A DNA stretch of 64,000 nt, from the NCBI GenBank assembly GCA_963580285.1, contig OY757023.1, forward strand, positions 124,363,440 to 124,427,439, written 5' to 3'. The stretch is from Lucinisca nassula. Taxonomy: Eukaryota > Mollusca > Bivalvia > Lucinida > Lucinidae. The position numbers were made by a program, and so were the translations under genes. Each line of letters starts with the position of its first letter. Within the stretch, counting starts at the first letter, position 1. A model generated the notes under the pieces. That model saw only the letters and a program-made list of their open reading frames with translations. It had not been told where the DNA came from and ran no database searches. Positions 26,301-41,300 of the stretch are shown here, one piece after another.

Positions 26301-29300
26301 TTTCAAAGTCCACGACCTTGACCTTGAGGTCTACGGTATGGGTGGGGGTATTGCTGAATAAAACTTTGGACCTATATCTATCATCATACTAAATATAAAC
26401 CAAATCTATTGTATGGTTTGGAAAATATGAGCTCAAGTTCTACCTTGTACAAAAACCTTAACCTGAGTCTAACAGGATTACGTACGTACGTACACAATTT
26501 CATACATTCGGAAACCGTACGCACGTACCCAGGGACGCACGTACGGAAAACAGAAAAACTATATGCCCCCGGCATCATACGATGCGGGGGCATAAAAATC
26601 AAATATCCTCTATGTCAATGTCAGGGAAATCTGTAATAATTTCAGCATAATTAGAATTGCCTCATCCATACCATAATAGAGACAAAAGTTATTTGATTAC
26701 AAAAACCCATATCAAGTAGACCACAACCTCTTTAAAACACTATAGCTGGGGTCCAAAGCAGAAACCATGTTATATAAGCAACCATGTGATATCCAAACAA
26801 AAGAATAGATTATTTAGATTCAATTGATTGTATTGGGGTTCATTGACATTTCAACCCGTGTGGGTCATTTTGTATCATCTCTCAGAGAAAGGGAGAAGAG
26901 AGATCAAAGAGACAGTAGAGGAAATGAAAATGAGGGATGGGAGAAAGAGGAAAATAAATGCAAGAGTAGAAACAAAAAAAAATCACAATATTCCCCCTCT
27001 ACCTGTAGCTGCTGCAAGAACAGCAGACCTTGCCCAACTGCAAGCCAATATCAGTTGAACACCCCTGTGACCCATGATACACAATACCTTTGCCTAACCC
27101 AACCACCCCATTGATTATTTAGGAAAAATGACTGATTGTTATGGCCAAACTGTGTTATAATGAATAGTGGTGAACGTATTCATCTGCCTTAGTAGTAATA
27201 TTTGAGTACATCCATTTATCACCAAACTGAACAGAACATGGCATGTGATCAAGGCCTTCACTGTTTGCAGAAGAAAGTTCAACCATTTTCGAAGTGAAAT
27301 TTAAAAATAAACTTGACACCCCTAAATTTCAAAATGATCTCCTGCTGTAAATAAGTGGGAAGATTCCATTCAGTACAAACTAGGTGAAATTATCAGAAGA
27401 CTAGGTATTAGTGAGTAAGTACAGCCAAACCTGTCTTAAAGACCACCTGTGAACAAAGACCACCTGTCTACAAAGACCATCCCGAATTCTTCCCATCCAA
27501 TTAGACTATATAATGCACCTGTGAACAGAGACCACCTGTGCACTAGGACCAGACGACAGTCAAAATCCTTCCCAAATGCATATTTTTACCCTGAACACAG
27601 ACCACTTTGTGCTTCGAATAGCAACGACCAAAGTTTTAACTTGGCAATGAATTGTTTGTGGATATCCTTGAATGAGCCAAATTATTTTTTTTTAGTGATT
27701 CATTATTAAAACCTGACATAATGTTACCTTTAGGGGATTTAACCAGTGAATCATTCAGGTGTAACTGGGATTATTCAATACATATCTGCATAAATGCTGT
27801 GAAGTAATCATTGTCTTCTAAAGAGGTAGAGCAGTTGATGCAAAACTGACCCTCTGAATAAAGACCACCTGTGCACCTCTTCTTTCCCTTGAGTGGTCTT
27901 TGTAGACAGGTTAGACTGCATACCAACCTCTCCTGTAGTCTGTAGTCCTATCACAATACATTGTCCATTGTCTAGGGCTTCTTTAGCTTCTCTGATGATG
28001 GTGGGTACTTTCATACCCAGGCTGTAATTACAGATGGAAACCTCAGAAAATACTGCAAAAGCTGTCATTTGTTTTTTTTCACGCAAGAAAATACAGGTAG
28101 CTCATCAGGTTAACAAGTACGTGAAATGGAATCTTCCTCCTTACCTTTCATACCCAGGCTGTAATTACAGATGGAAACCTCAGAAAATACTGCAAAAGCT
28201 GTCATTTGTTTTTTTTCACGCAAGAAAATACAGGTAGCTCATCAGGTTAACAAGTACGTGAAATGGAATCTTCCTCCTTATATATAGCAGGAGTCTATTT
28301 CAAAATTAACCCTTCTCTTGCTGAATATTCGGTTTAGCCACACCCATTTCTGACTTTGAACCAATCAGATTACTTAATGTAATTTTTTCCTACAAATTCA
28401 TAAACTTAATGTCAAACAGTGCAGATCCTGATCAGATGGCTTCTTCAGAAGCCATCTGATCTGGATCTACACTGTTTCCAAAGATAGGGGTTGTCGTGAA
28501 CAGCAGGATAAGAGTTAAGGGGTGTCAGGTTGTGTTTTCTTCAAAATCTATTTGGCAAATGGCTGAACATTTTGCAAACAGTGTAGGTCCTGAGCAGATT
28601 CCGCATTCTGCGGCATCTGATCTGGGCCTGCACTGTTTGCCAACTACCTGTTATGGGGTTTCTGGTACAAAATGGGTTTTAGGAGGCCTTCATGCGGACT
28701 GAACAAATTATTTGTCTAAATCGCGACGGAAGTAAGGGCGAGGATTGTGGCCACGTAAAATCGATTTAAGCCCCCCAGTGGAAATCTTCCACTGACCGTT
28801 CCAAGGCGGCTCTTCTGTGGCGATTTATTTGTGTTGTTGTTTGTTACTTACTGTGTGTATCACTTGTGTCTTTTAATTTTGGATGGCCATATGGCCATTT
28901 TGTGGGAAAGTAACTGTCCATATGGCCTTCCTTTGTTTAGGTTTCCATTATGGTCTGGTCGCTTAATGTTTGTATTTCTTTCCCTTTGGTGTCTTTTATG
29001 GATGGAGTAAATTAATTGTATCAATTCCTGATCTTTGTTTTACTTCTACTTAACCTACTGGGCTACAGAAGCCAGTCACGGGTAAATGGAAGTGACTAAA
29101 GGAATTTGTTTGTTTGGTTTTTCATGAGCACATTCTAATATTAAACAATGTCCTTTGAAAACAGTTTCTAAAAGATTGCTCTTACAGCTGTTTTTGCTAT
29201 ATAAACAAACGTTTTTTGTCACATTTTTATACTTGAAATTACACAGTTTCTTATGGAACAGATGGAAAGTTTTACTTTGAAATGAAATGTTTCTCTCACT

Positions 29301-32300
29301 GTGCAATTATGCTCCACTGGTGCAAAGCACTTTTTCTAGAAAATATAAACGAAGAATATCTGAAAACATCTCTATAAAGCATTCTCATTTGCATTTTTTA
29401 ACACTAATGCTGGGGTCCTAAGAAGAAACAGTTAGCAAAAAGAATTTGTTATAGCCAAACAAAACTGTAAAAATTACATAGAACAAGAGGGCCATGATGG
29501 CCCTGGATCGCTCACCTGGGCTACGATGTGCATAATATTGAGGGAGGTCTAAAAAGGTGAAGCTTCATACCAAACATCAGCAAAGGCAATAACTTGAACA
29601 ATCTTGGCAAAGGTCCACTAGATGAAGCTACACACCAAATATCAAAGATCTTGGCCTTGTGGTTTCAGAGAAGAAGATTTTTAAAGATTTTCCCTAGATA
29701 AGCCATGTAAAATCAAAGGGCCCCAGAGCGGGGGCATTTCTGGCCCCAGCATTATAATTCGAACAATCTTGGTAGGGGTCCACTAGGTAAAGCTTCATAC
29801 CAAATATCAAAGACCTGAGCCTAGCGGTTTCAGAGAAGAAGATTTTTAAAGAATTTCCCTACATAAGCCCATGTAAAACCAAAAGGCCCCTGGGTGGGGG
29901 TATTTTTGGCCCCAGCACTATAATTTGAACAATCTTGGTAGGGGTCCACTAGATGAAGCTTCATACCAAATATCAAAGACCTAGGCCTTGTGGTTTCAGA
30001 GAAGAAGATTTTTAAAGGTTTTCCCTATATAAATCTATGTAAAACCAAAGGGCTTTGATGTGGGGGCATTTTTGGTCTCAGGGAAATAATTGAACTATTT
30101 TGGTAGAGGTCCTCTAGATGAAGCTTCATACCAAATATATTAGACCTAGGCCTTGTGGTTTCAGAGAAAAAGATTTTTCAAGATTTTCCCTATATAAGCC
30201 AATGTAAAACCAAAGGGCCCTGAAGCGGGGGCATTTTTGACCCAAGGGCTATAATTTGAACAATCTTGGTAGGGGTCCACTAGATGAAGCTTCATACCTA
30301 ATATCAAAGACCTGGGCCTTGCGGTTTCAGAGAAGAAGATTTTTAAAGATTTTCCCTATATAAGCCCATGTAAAACCAAAGGGCCCCAGGGCAGGGGCAT
30401 TTTTGGCCCCAGCACTATAATTTGAACAATCTTGGTAGGGGTCCACTAGATGAAGCTTCATACCAAATATCAAAGACCTGGGCCTTGCGGTTTCAGAGAA
30501 GAAGATTTTTAAAGATTTTCCCTATATAAGCCTATGTAAAACCAAAGGGCCCCGGGGCAGGGGCATTTTTGGCCCCAGCACTACAATTTGAACAATCTTG
30601 GTAGGGGTCCACTAGATGAAGCTTCATACCAAATATCAAAGACCTGGGTCTTACAGTTTCAGAGAAGAAGATTTTTAAAGATCTTCCCCATATAAGCCCA
30701 TGTAAAACTAAAGGGCCCCGGAGCGGGGGCATTTTTGGCCCCAGTACTATAATTTGAACAATCTTGGTAGGGGTCCACTAGATGAAGCTTCATACCAAAT
30801 ATCAAAGACTTGGGCCTTGTGGTTTCAGAGAAGAAGATTTTTAAAGATTTTCCCTATATAAGCCCATGTAAAACCAAAGGGCCCCGGGGCGGGGGCATTT
30901 TTGGCCCCAGCACTATAATTTGAACAATCTTGGTAGGGGTCCACTAGATGAAGCTTCATACCAAATATCAAAGACCTTGGCCTTACGGTTTCAGAGAAGA
31001 AGATTTTTAAAGATTTTCCGTATATAAGCCCATGCAAAACCAAAGGGCTCCGGAGCGGGGGCATTTTTGGCCCCAGCACTTCAATTTGAACAATATTGGT
31101 AGGGGTCCACTAGATGAAGCTTCATACCAAATATCAAAGACCTGGGCCTTGTGGTTTGAGAGAAGAAGATTTTTTAAGTTTTTGGTGAAAAAAATCTATT
31201 TTTGGCTCCTATGACCTACATGTGCAACGGACCGGAACCATTTGAACAACTTTGAATGGGGACCACCTAAGGATCATTCCTGTGAAGTTTGGTCAAAATC
31301 TGATCAGTGGTTTAGGAGGAGATCGTGTTTAAAGAAATTGTTTACGGACGCACGGACGTCCGGACGACGGACGAAAAGTGATCCCAAAAGCTCACCTCGT
31401 CACTACGTGACGGTGAGCTAAAAATAACCATTAATGGTTTTTTTTTTTTCTATATAGCCTATATATTTTTGAGATCCATCTTTAAATCATGTTATATCCT
31501 AAATGTATTTTAATGAACAGTTTTTGAGTATTTCTTCCCTTTTCATTTTTTTTCTCTGCCTTTTAGGTACTGTCTTACAGAGTCTACTATGTCTTGGAAG
31601 ACGCTTCTGTCCAAAATCCAGTGATTATTTTAAAAGTTTGTGACTACAAGTCTGGAGACTCCTAGATTCCTAGATCAGTGAGACTGTGATTCCTAGATCA
31701 GTGAGACTGCAATTTCTAGATCAGTGAGATTGAGATTCCTAGATCAGTGAGACTGCTATTCCTAGATCAGTGATACTGTGATTCCTAGATCAGTGAGACT
31801 GAGATTCCTAGATCAGTGAGACTGAGATTCCTATATCAGTGAGACTGAGATTCCTAGATCAGTGAGACTGACATTCCCAGATTAGTGAGATTGACATTCC
31901 TAGATCAGTGAGACTGAGATTCCTAGATAAGTGAGACTGAGATTCTTATATCAGTGAGACTGAGATTCCTATATCAGTGAGACTGAGATTCCTAGATCAG
32001 TGAGACTGACATTCCCAGATTAGTGAGATTGACATTCCTAGATCAGTGAGATTGAGATTCCAAGATCAGTGAGAATGAGACTCCTAGATCAGTTAGACTG
32101 AGATTTCTATATCTGTGAGACAGTGGGCATTAAATCAAGTCCTGGGTAATATTTTTAATTTGAATTTAGCAATTTATGGGGGGTTCTGTGCCTCAAACAT
32201 TTGAAAAGTGTTAGACATTTCAGCAAACATCTCAGAACTCACCGATGACACTGAAAATGTTGGGGTTACAACCAGAGACTACTGATTACTTACCAGAGCT

Positions 32301-35300
32301 GTTTAAAGAATCTTTGATGACATGACCAGAACTGCTGCCAGATGCGTGTGTTATTAGTGGTTGTTCTGATAATAGCTGACTCCAGGGCTTTCCGTAGCTC
32401 ATTCCTGGGGATGAAAGAACATGTAAACATGTAATTTTTGCATTGATTGTTTGTCAGTTGACCCAAAGTTTATAAGCACAGTAGCCTTTCCTTGTTATAA
32501 AAGGACATGCAGACTATGAAAGATGTCTACAAGGCTAGCAATGTTGTAACCCAGAAACCCCAAAACGGGTACCTTGGCAAACAGTGCAGGCCCAGATCAG
32601 ACGCCGCAGAACGCGGCGTCTGATCAGGGCCTGCACTGTTTGCAAGAAGTTCAGCCATTTTCGAAATATATTTTGAATAAAAACACTACCCGAGACCCCT
32701 AAATTTTGAAATGGACTCCTGCTATATATAAGAAGCAAGATTCCATTTGGTACAAAAAGGGATACACATTATCCAGATTATTTTTATTGATGTGAGTTCA
32801 GAGTGTAGCATAAGAGAGTTATCTAGAATCATGCATTGGGTTTGGCAAAGAGTGTAGATGCAGATCATGCAGAACATGGTATCTGATCAAGGTCTACACT
32901 GTTTGCACAAAGTCCAGGCATTGACAGTCTTAAGGGGAATGGATACACCTTCAGGGGAGGCAACTCCTGTAAATGCATCTTTGTCTCCCATGACAATAGG
33001 GGTCGACTCTTAAAGGAAAGAATTTGCTCCTGAGCAAATTCTTTCCTTTAAGAGTATACCCCTTTTTCAGTGGGTCAGGGCTTATCGAAAATCGAACAGG
33101 AAGTCCCAAAAGTTGTCTACCTTTTTAAAATGGCAGAAAAATCTTTCAGGTGTTCCCCTTTCCCTTAAGTCCCCATTCAGGACCATTTTTCCCAGTCTAC
33201 AGTCAGAGACAATTACATCACTAGTGTTGTAAGTACTTTGATTTCAAACTGATTCCTAACTACACAGGATGAAACAGTAACTGTAAAGAGTGTATATCAA
33301 TATTTGTGGAAAAACTACAGCTTCCAGAACATTGGTAATACCTCTTAAAGGGCGGTAATTTACTTGAGCAAACCCATGTGATTTTGTTTGATGTGAAGTT
33401 TAATGTCCCTGTCAACACTGTAAAGGTCATTTTGGAGACGTTGCTTCCAATCTTTTGGGACTTTTACCCGATATTGAGATGAAATGACATCTCAATCCCT
33501 GCCACCCAATGAAACCAATAGGGTTTATAAGCATGGATGGTCCAACTCGTACCGCTTTGCCTGGGCAGGCTTAGATCCTCTCAGCAGTTTACCAGTACTC
33601 GTGTGCGGGTCGGTTTCAGCTCTGCATGGAAGCATCATGCAGCCCATCTATTTCTTCAAACCCCGATGGGCCGGGGCCGAAAACATTTGCTTGCTATATA
33701 TGTGATCAGTACTCACTCAAACACATGTACTGCCAATGGGCCTGATAGGACCAGATTTAAGGGTACAGATATTCAAAACATCATTAGCTTGTTACCAATG
33801 GAAATGTAAAATGTTCTGGCTCTAAAAACTTTTTTGCTTAGTGAGTGAGTCACAAGTTTTACATCCTACCAACAACTAAGGTTATATGGAGATGGGGCCT
33901 CAATTTAAACTCATCCGAAAGTCAGGAGAAGCCCAGAATCAAAAAACCAAAACCCCTGGTTCAGGCGAGTCCCTTAACCACTACACCACGGAGGATTCTA
34001 TTTTTTTTTTGCTGAAAAGTAGTGCACTGCTTTTGAAAATTTTCTTTAAAATAATGTCTGTGCATTCATCGAACAACTATTTAAGGAGACTAGATATACC
34101 AGTCATGTTTTCTGTCATTTTCACATTTTCAAAATAAAGCTGAGTATACTGAAAAAGCTGTCGACTCTTAAAGGAAAGAGTTCCCTCCTCTGGCTGGGTC
34201 TACACTTAAAGGAAAGAATTTGCTCTTATTCTTTCCTCTAAGAATAGGCCCCTATTGATATAGGAGATAGAAATACCTCTGAAGGAGTTACTTCCCCTTG
34301 AGCTGAATACATTTCCTTGTAATGTAATATTTCTTTATGACTTTCTTAACTTGGAACAAGCAGACACAAGTTATTTCTCTGAACATTGTCTCCATCAATT
34401 CTGCAGAGAAACTGAAGAGTGTTGGTTTGGAGTTTTTCAGCCCAGTAGTAAACACTATTTAGGTCATGTCCTCTATTTCCTCTATCCAAGCAGGATACAT
34501 ACATGTCTCCATGCATGCTAAACAAAATGTATTTGTGAAACACTGATGCCCCGGGACAGCGCATGTTAACTATTAAGGAAGTATCACTAAGCAATCGAAA
34601 GGTATGGCCAATGTTCAAGTCTTAAAAAAGTAGGTCAAGGTCACAAGGTAAAAAATTATGGGATCGTTGAAAACGTTGTGTGACATAGAATGCACATGTG
34701 AAATATGAAAGCCTATCACTTACCAATCGAAAATTATGGCCAATGTTAAAGTTTTTAAAAAGTAGGTCAAATGTCAAGGTCAAGGTCACGAGGTCAAAAG
34801 TTATGGTACCACTGGAAAGGTCTTGTGGAAAAGAATGCAGATGTGAAATATAAAAGCCCTATCACTTCGAAATCGAAAGTTATGGCCAATGTTAAAGTTT
34901 GTAAAAAGTAGGTCATATGTCAAGGTCACGAGGTCAAAAATTATGGTACCACTGGAAAGGTCTTGTGACAAGGAATGCACGTGTGAAATATGAAAGCCAT
35001 ATCAGTTACCATTCAAAATTATGCCCAATGTTAAAGTTTCTGCAAATGTTAAAGTTTTTAAAAAAGAAGTAGGTCAATTTCAAGGTCAAGGTCACAAGGT
35101 CAAAAATTATGGAATCACTTGTTACATGGAATAGACATGTGAAATATGAAAGTCATATCACTAACCAATCAAAAGTTATGGCCAATGTTAAAGTTTTTAA
35201 AAAGGTCAAAAGTAGGTCAAATCAAAAGGTCAAGGTCACAAGGTCAAAATTATGGTACCTCTTGAAAGGTCTTGTGACAAGGAATGCAAACGTGAAATAT

Positions 35301-38300
35301 GAAAGCCCTATCAGTTTCCATTCAAAAGACAAACAGAGAAACAGACAAACATTCAAAAGTGATGCCCAATGTTAACGTTTTTGCGAACATACAAACAGAG
35401 AAACAGACAGACATACCAAAAACTATATGCCCCCAAATCTTTGATTTCGGGGCATAAAAAGGAGACAAAATCGTATAATCAGTCTAGCATATAACCCCAC
35501 CAAACTGTACAATTTTTGTACAGCCACTCAGCTGCCTTATCTGTTATGATAATCATTTAACCAATTTCACTAACCCCGAAATATTTATTTTAACCAGCAG
35601 GATATCTGATCAAATTTCTACTTTCTTTCTCTATTTTAAAGTTTTACAAAATACTGTATATACTGACCAGTGTTGGTTAGCAGTTGGATAGATTTGTTGT
35701 ATTTAGGAAAGGTGGACAATTTTTAGCTCACCAGAGCCGAAGGCTCCAGTGGATCTTATAGTATAGGCTGTGGTCCGTCGTTCGTCGTCTGCGTAAGCGT
35801 CGTCAACATTTTCAAACAACATCTCCTCTGAAACTACATGGCCAATTTAAACCAAATTGCATGTGGAGCCTCTATGGGAAGGGGAAACGAAGTTTTGTTC
35901 GTGAGGTCCGGGTCACATGGCCACCCATATTGGGAAAACCTTTGAAAATCTTCTTCTCAGGAACCGAATGGCGGATGACCTTGAAACTTGGTTTTCAGCA
36001 TCGGGGACTCGGGCCCTTTCAAGTTTGTTCAAATGATGACCTTTGGTTGAGCTTGACCTGTTTTACGACCAGGTCAATTTGGTCACTTACACATTTTTAT
36101 GGAAAAAAGTCGAAACAGTGGATTTTTTGATTGCTTGGTAGCTTGTGGCATCAGACATGATATTTGCAATCAGCAATTCCAAAGGTCAAGGTCATACGAG
36201 TATATTGACCTTTGTCCTGGATGGCTCAGATTAAGTATTTTTATCTTCTTCTTCGGTTGTTTGAAGTCAAATTAAATGAGGAGCCTCTATGAGAAGTGGG
36301 GAAAGAAAATGACTGAATCACATGACCAATATGGCCGCCATGCCCATATATGGTAAAAACCTTCAAAAATCTTCTTCTCAGGAACGGAATGGCCGATGAC
36401 CTTGAAACGTGGTATGCAGCATCGGGGATTCAGGCCCTACCAAATTTGTTCAAATAATGACCTTTGGTTGACCTTGACCTGTTTTACGGCAAGGTCAAAT
36501 GTGGTCACTTATACATTTACATAGGAAAAAGCAAAACAATGGATTTTCTGATTGCATAGTATCAATTTCAAAGGTCGAGGTCATTTACTGACCTTTGTCC
36601 TGGATGGCTCGGATTAGGTATTTATCTACTTCACTTAAACTGCTGGGTTGATTGGAACCATATTATATGCGGAGCCTCTATGGGAAGTGTGGGGGGGGGG
36701 GACAAAATTTGTTCGCAAGTACTAGGTCACCTGACCAATGTGGCCGCCATGCTCATATATGGTAAAACCTTTAAAAATCTTCTTCTCAGGAACCGAATGG
36801 CTGATAACCCACATTTGTATGAAAAAAAGGCAAAACAGTGGGTTTTCTGATTGCATGGTAGCGCGTGGCATCAGAAATGATATTTGCAATCAGCTGAACC
36901 CAAGTGTATCAATTCCAAAGGTCAAGGTCATTTGCTGAGGCTCAGATTAAGTATTTTTATCTTCTTCATTTAAACTGCTTGGTTGATTGAAACCAAATTA
37001 CATGTGGAGCCTCTATGGGAAGGGGAGAATGAAAATTTGTTTGTAAGGACAGGGTCACATGACCATTATGACCGCCATGCCCATATATGGTAAAAACCTT
37101 TAAGATTCTTCTTCTCAGGAACCAAACGGCCTATGACCTTGAAACTTGGTTTGAGACATTGGGCTCTCGGACCCTATCAAGTTTGTTCAAATTATGACCT
37201 TTGGTTGACCTTGACCTGTTTTACGTCTAGGTCAAATTTGGTCACTTAGATGTTTGTATGGAAAAAGGCTTTAACAGTGGATTTTTTTTCCGACTGCATG
37301 GTAGCTTGTGGCATCAGACATGATGTTTGCAATCAGCTAAATGTAAGTTAATTGATTCCAAAGGTCAATGTCATTACTGATATTTGTCCTGGATGGCTCA
37401 GATTCAGTATTTTTTTATCTTCTTCTCCACTTAAACTGCTGGGTTGATTCAAACCAAATTATATTTGGTGCCTCTATGGGAAGGGGGGGACGAAAGTTTG
37501 TTCGTAAGAAACTGGGTCACATGACTAATATGGTCACCATGCCCATTTATGTTAAAATCCATTAAAATATTCTCCTCCAGAACCCAGTGATCAAGGACCT
37601 TCTGACTTGGTATATAGAATTGGGGACTTAGGTTCAACCAAATTTGTTCAGATTGACCTTGACCTGTTTTACTTCAAGGCCAAATTCGGTAACTGAGACA
37701 TTTGTATGGTTAAAAGGCAAAACATTGGATTTTCTGATTCTGTTGCAGCCTGTGGCATCAGAATTGATATTTGCAATCAGCTGAATATATACCATAAATA
37801 TATTAGTTCCAAAGGTCAAGGTCATTTGTTGACCTTTGCCCTGGATGACTTAGATGCAATATTTTTATCTTCTTCTCCACTAAAACTGCTCCGCTGATTG
37901 AAACTAAATTACATGAAGAGCCTCTATGGGATGAGGCAATGAAAAGTTTTTCAAGGGATTGTAGTCACATGACCAAGATGGGCGGCATGCCCGCATATGG
38001 TAAAACCACATAACCTCTGGTGAGGGTAGTGGCCCGTGCGCCTCTGGTTTGTTGTTGTTGTTGCTTAGCGTTTGCTTTAGGCATAGTGCAATAAAGGAGT
38101 CTGACCGTTCATCCATCCTTATGTATATTCATTTGTTTGTCCGTTTGTCAAGCCATCAACATTTTCAATTCACCTTAGTGTTCACCCTAATGGACAAGTC
38201 CATTTCTCAAGAACTTTAAAGGTTTCATTATCAAATGACTCTTGGTACAAACTTGCATCTTCATGCAAGCATCCATATTTTATCTTGAACTTCATTTCAT

Positions 38301-41300
38301 GGTTCATAAAGAAGCCTTCGTGGTCGAGTGGTTACGCTACTCGCCTTGTAAACCAGGGGTCGCAGGTTCGATCCCAGGCTTCTCCAGACTTTCGGATGAG
38401 TCTTTAAACCGAGGTCCCGTCTCCGTATGACCTTAGCTGTTGGTGGGACGTAAAACTGAATCACTCACTCACTCATGGTTCATAATCCCCGCGCTTTTCT
38501 ATGGAAAAAATGGGGATCCTGTGATAACCCCATCCGTCGACCGTCCGTATGTACGTTCGTTTGTAATGTTGCACCATTCCTAGACCATTTAAGCTAGAAT
38601 CTCAAACCTTTCACAGGCTGAGGACTGCAGCAGCGTATTCAGAAGGGGGGGGGGGGGGCTAAGGGGTCAAAACTCTTCCCGAGGGGTCAAAGGTGATTTT
38701 GTTTAAACATACTCATGTAGGATATCAATTCGAAGGTAATGAATAGAAGAGTGAGTGAGTGAATGTTTCAGTTTTATGTATCACCAACAGCTAAGCTCAT
38801 ACGGAGACGGGGTCTCAGTTTAAAGACTCATCCGAAAGTCTGGAGAAGACCAGGATCGATCCTGCGACCCCTGGTTTACAAAGTCAGAGTACCATAACCA
38901 CTAAACCAAGGAGGCTTCTAATGAAGAGTAGAATACTGTGATGTAACAAATTAGCCCCAGGGGCACGACTAGAGGTCACCAGAGGTCCAAAAGTAGGATT
39001 TAAGGTATTTTTTTATTGCTACACACCTCCTACTGGGCTCTTGAAACTGTCACAGTTAACAACCCTATGGATGAGAACTCAAAATTTTCATGTGACCCGC
39101 ACCCCGGGGGCGAGGCCAGTGTTGGGGGTTGAGGAAATCTTTTTTATACAAAAAAGTTGTGCTGCATATTACCGTAAATAGAAGGCAATGAAGAGTAGAA
39201 TCAAAACACTGAGAGTTATGGTTGGTCGATTGCCTCTGAGTGTAGGTCAACGAAATAGTCCTGGACTGTGATTTAAACTGTTGTATTTAACCCTAAAATT
39301 CAGGTTTTTAAGCAAATAATGTAGATGTTGATTAGATGCTGTGATCTGTGGCCTCTGGTCTGGATCTACACTGTTTGTCAAGCCCAGCCTGTGATTCCAA
39401 GATAACCTACTTACGCAACACTCTATCCTCATTGCGGCTATTTTCTATAAAAATTGTTATTCCGACAAGTCACGTTGACTTTAGCACTGAAGACCTTTTC
39501 TGCTTAGGAACTTTGGGTCAGTCGACCCCAAAATTGCCGTGTTATTCCATTCTGAGTTCAGCGTGTTGCATACATGTAAGGGAGGTATCTGTAACAGGAC
39601 TGGAATCATGTGTTGGGTTTTGCAAACTGTGTAGACTCAGATCAGACGCCGCAGACTGATTAGGGTCTTCACTGTTTGCATTTGGAACAAGAGTTTAAGG
39701 GTATACTGAAACAATCCAACTCCCTTTCAAATGAACATTTTCCAAGCCATCAGCCTTTCAGTGCTTTGATTTATTTACCCTCAAACCCCTCTCACACTTG
39801 TGTTTCTGGAGTGCAATCTTCCATTACTGAAGTTGGGCACGTCCATTCTACTAACTAGGGCATCTATGGTGAATCTCTGAATGGTAAGCAATATATATTC
39901 CGATAACATGGCTCAGAGCCATTATATCAGAATCTACACTGCTTGCATAAGTATCTGTTTTGTTTGTTTGTGTGTTTGTTTGTCTGTATTGGAGTTTAAC
40001 GGCCAGTCAACACTATTTAGGTCATTTTAAGTCGGTCAGTTTACCTATCCTCATTTTTCCTGGGCGGGCTTATACATTTGCGGTTAACCAGTACAGTTAT
40101 CATTCTTTCGCCAGAAACTGACAACTGCCCTTCTTGAATCAGCACAAGGAAGACACGATCATAGAACAGATTACATTATCAATCTCTACGAAAGAATGTT
40201 GTCGACCTGGCAGGTGCCGAACCCGCAACCTCTTGATCAACAAGAAAGAAGAACTACATTTATCAAGTAGTTTTTGGGGTCGATTTTTTTTTGTAATTCG
40301 ACCCAGTTACTAAGCATGGAAACTTTTTTTTTGACTACCGGTATCATTGATTTGTAAGAAATCCATCGAACGGTTATTTATAGACAATAGCTTCGCTATT
40401 CTTGTTGCTGTGAGGTCAGGGTGTTGCATTAGAGGATTATATACAGAATCTGGACTGGAATCAAGCACTGTGTTGGGCAAACAGTGAAGACCCAGATCAG
40501 GGACGACACTGTTTGCTTAAAATACTGGAATAAAAGAGACAAACAAAAAAACAGTAAAACTATTTTCCCAGTCTACATACCCACCAGTGTTGTCAGTTGC
40601 GCTTTGATTGATTTAACTTGATTTAGCTTTTGCCATTGTCAATATTTTAGGTAGTATAATTGACCTGGTCAATGTTAGATCGGTTCCAAAAATTTCAAAT
40701 TGCTCACTCAGAGAATTTATCTCTGCAGGATCAGTTACTAGGTAATCCATATTCTGTTAAATAAATAATCTACTTGGGGAAGCCAGAAACTGGCAAAAAA
40801 CGAGAAATCTGGGGTTATATTCTGAAGTGTAATACAGATAATGCTACATACCACACATAGGCCTCGGTAACCCAGCCGGATGCGCGTCTGACTGATGATC
40901 AGGATGACACAGGTTCGAAACCTGCTGGGGTCGGCAACATTCTTTCGTGGAGATTGATCATGAAATCTTTTCTATGCCATTCTCTCCCTTCAACTGATTC
41001 AAGAAGGGCAGTTGTCGATTTCTTGCGAAAGAATGTGTACTGTAGTGGTTAACTGCTTACATATAAGGCTGCCAAGGAAAAGTGTGGACAGGTAAACTGA
41101 CTGGCTCAAAAATGACCTAAAATAGTGTTGACTGGGCCATTAAACTTCAATCCAAACAAACAAACAATCAAACCTACCAGACATGCGCTGCTGTATCATA
41201 CACCTTTCTCTGTTCCTTTGTTAACGGGGCTTCAACAGTGAGAAACTGAAAACAAAATCACAGCTTTGATTTTTAAAGTCAACATACTGTTAACAACAGC

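Noticed and set aside
38310..38382. A functional tRNA-Thr-like gene
   Set aside because: The tRNA-like head continues into a SINE body with a (CACT)n tail, has a target duplication and several related copies in the window.
40861..40935. A functional tRNA gene at the SINE B head
   Set aside because: A/B-box-like words are present but the sequence is repeated with a common body, and a clean cloverleaf is not evident.
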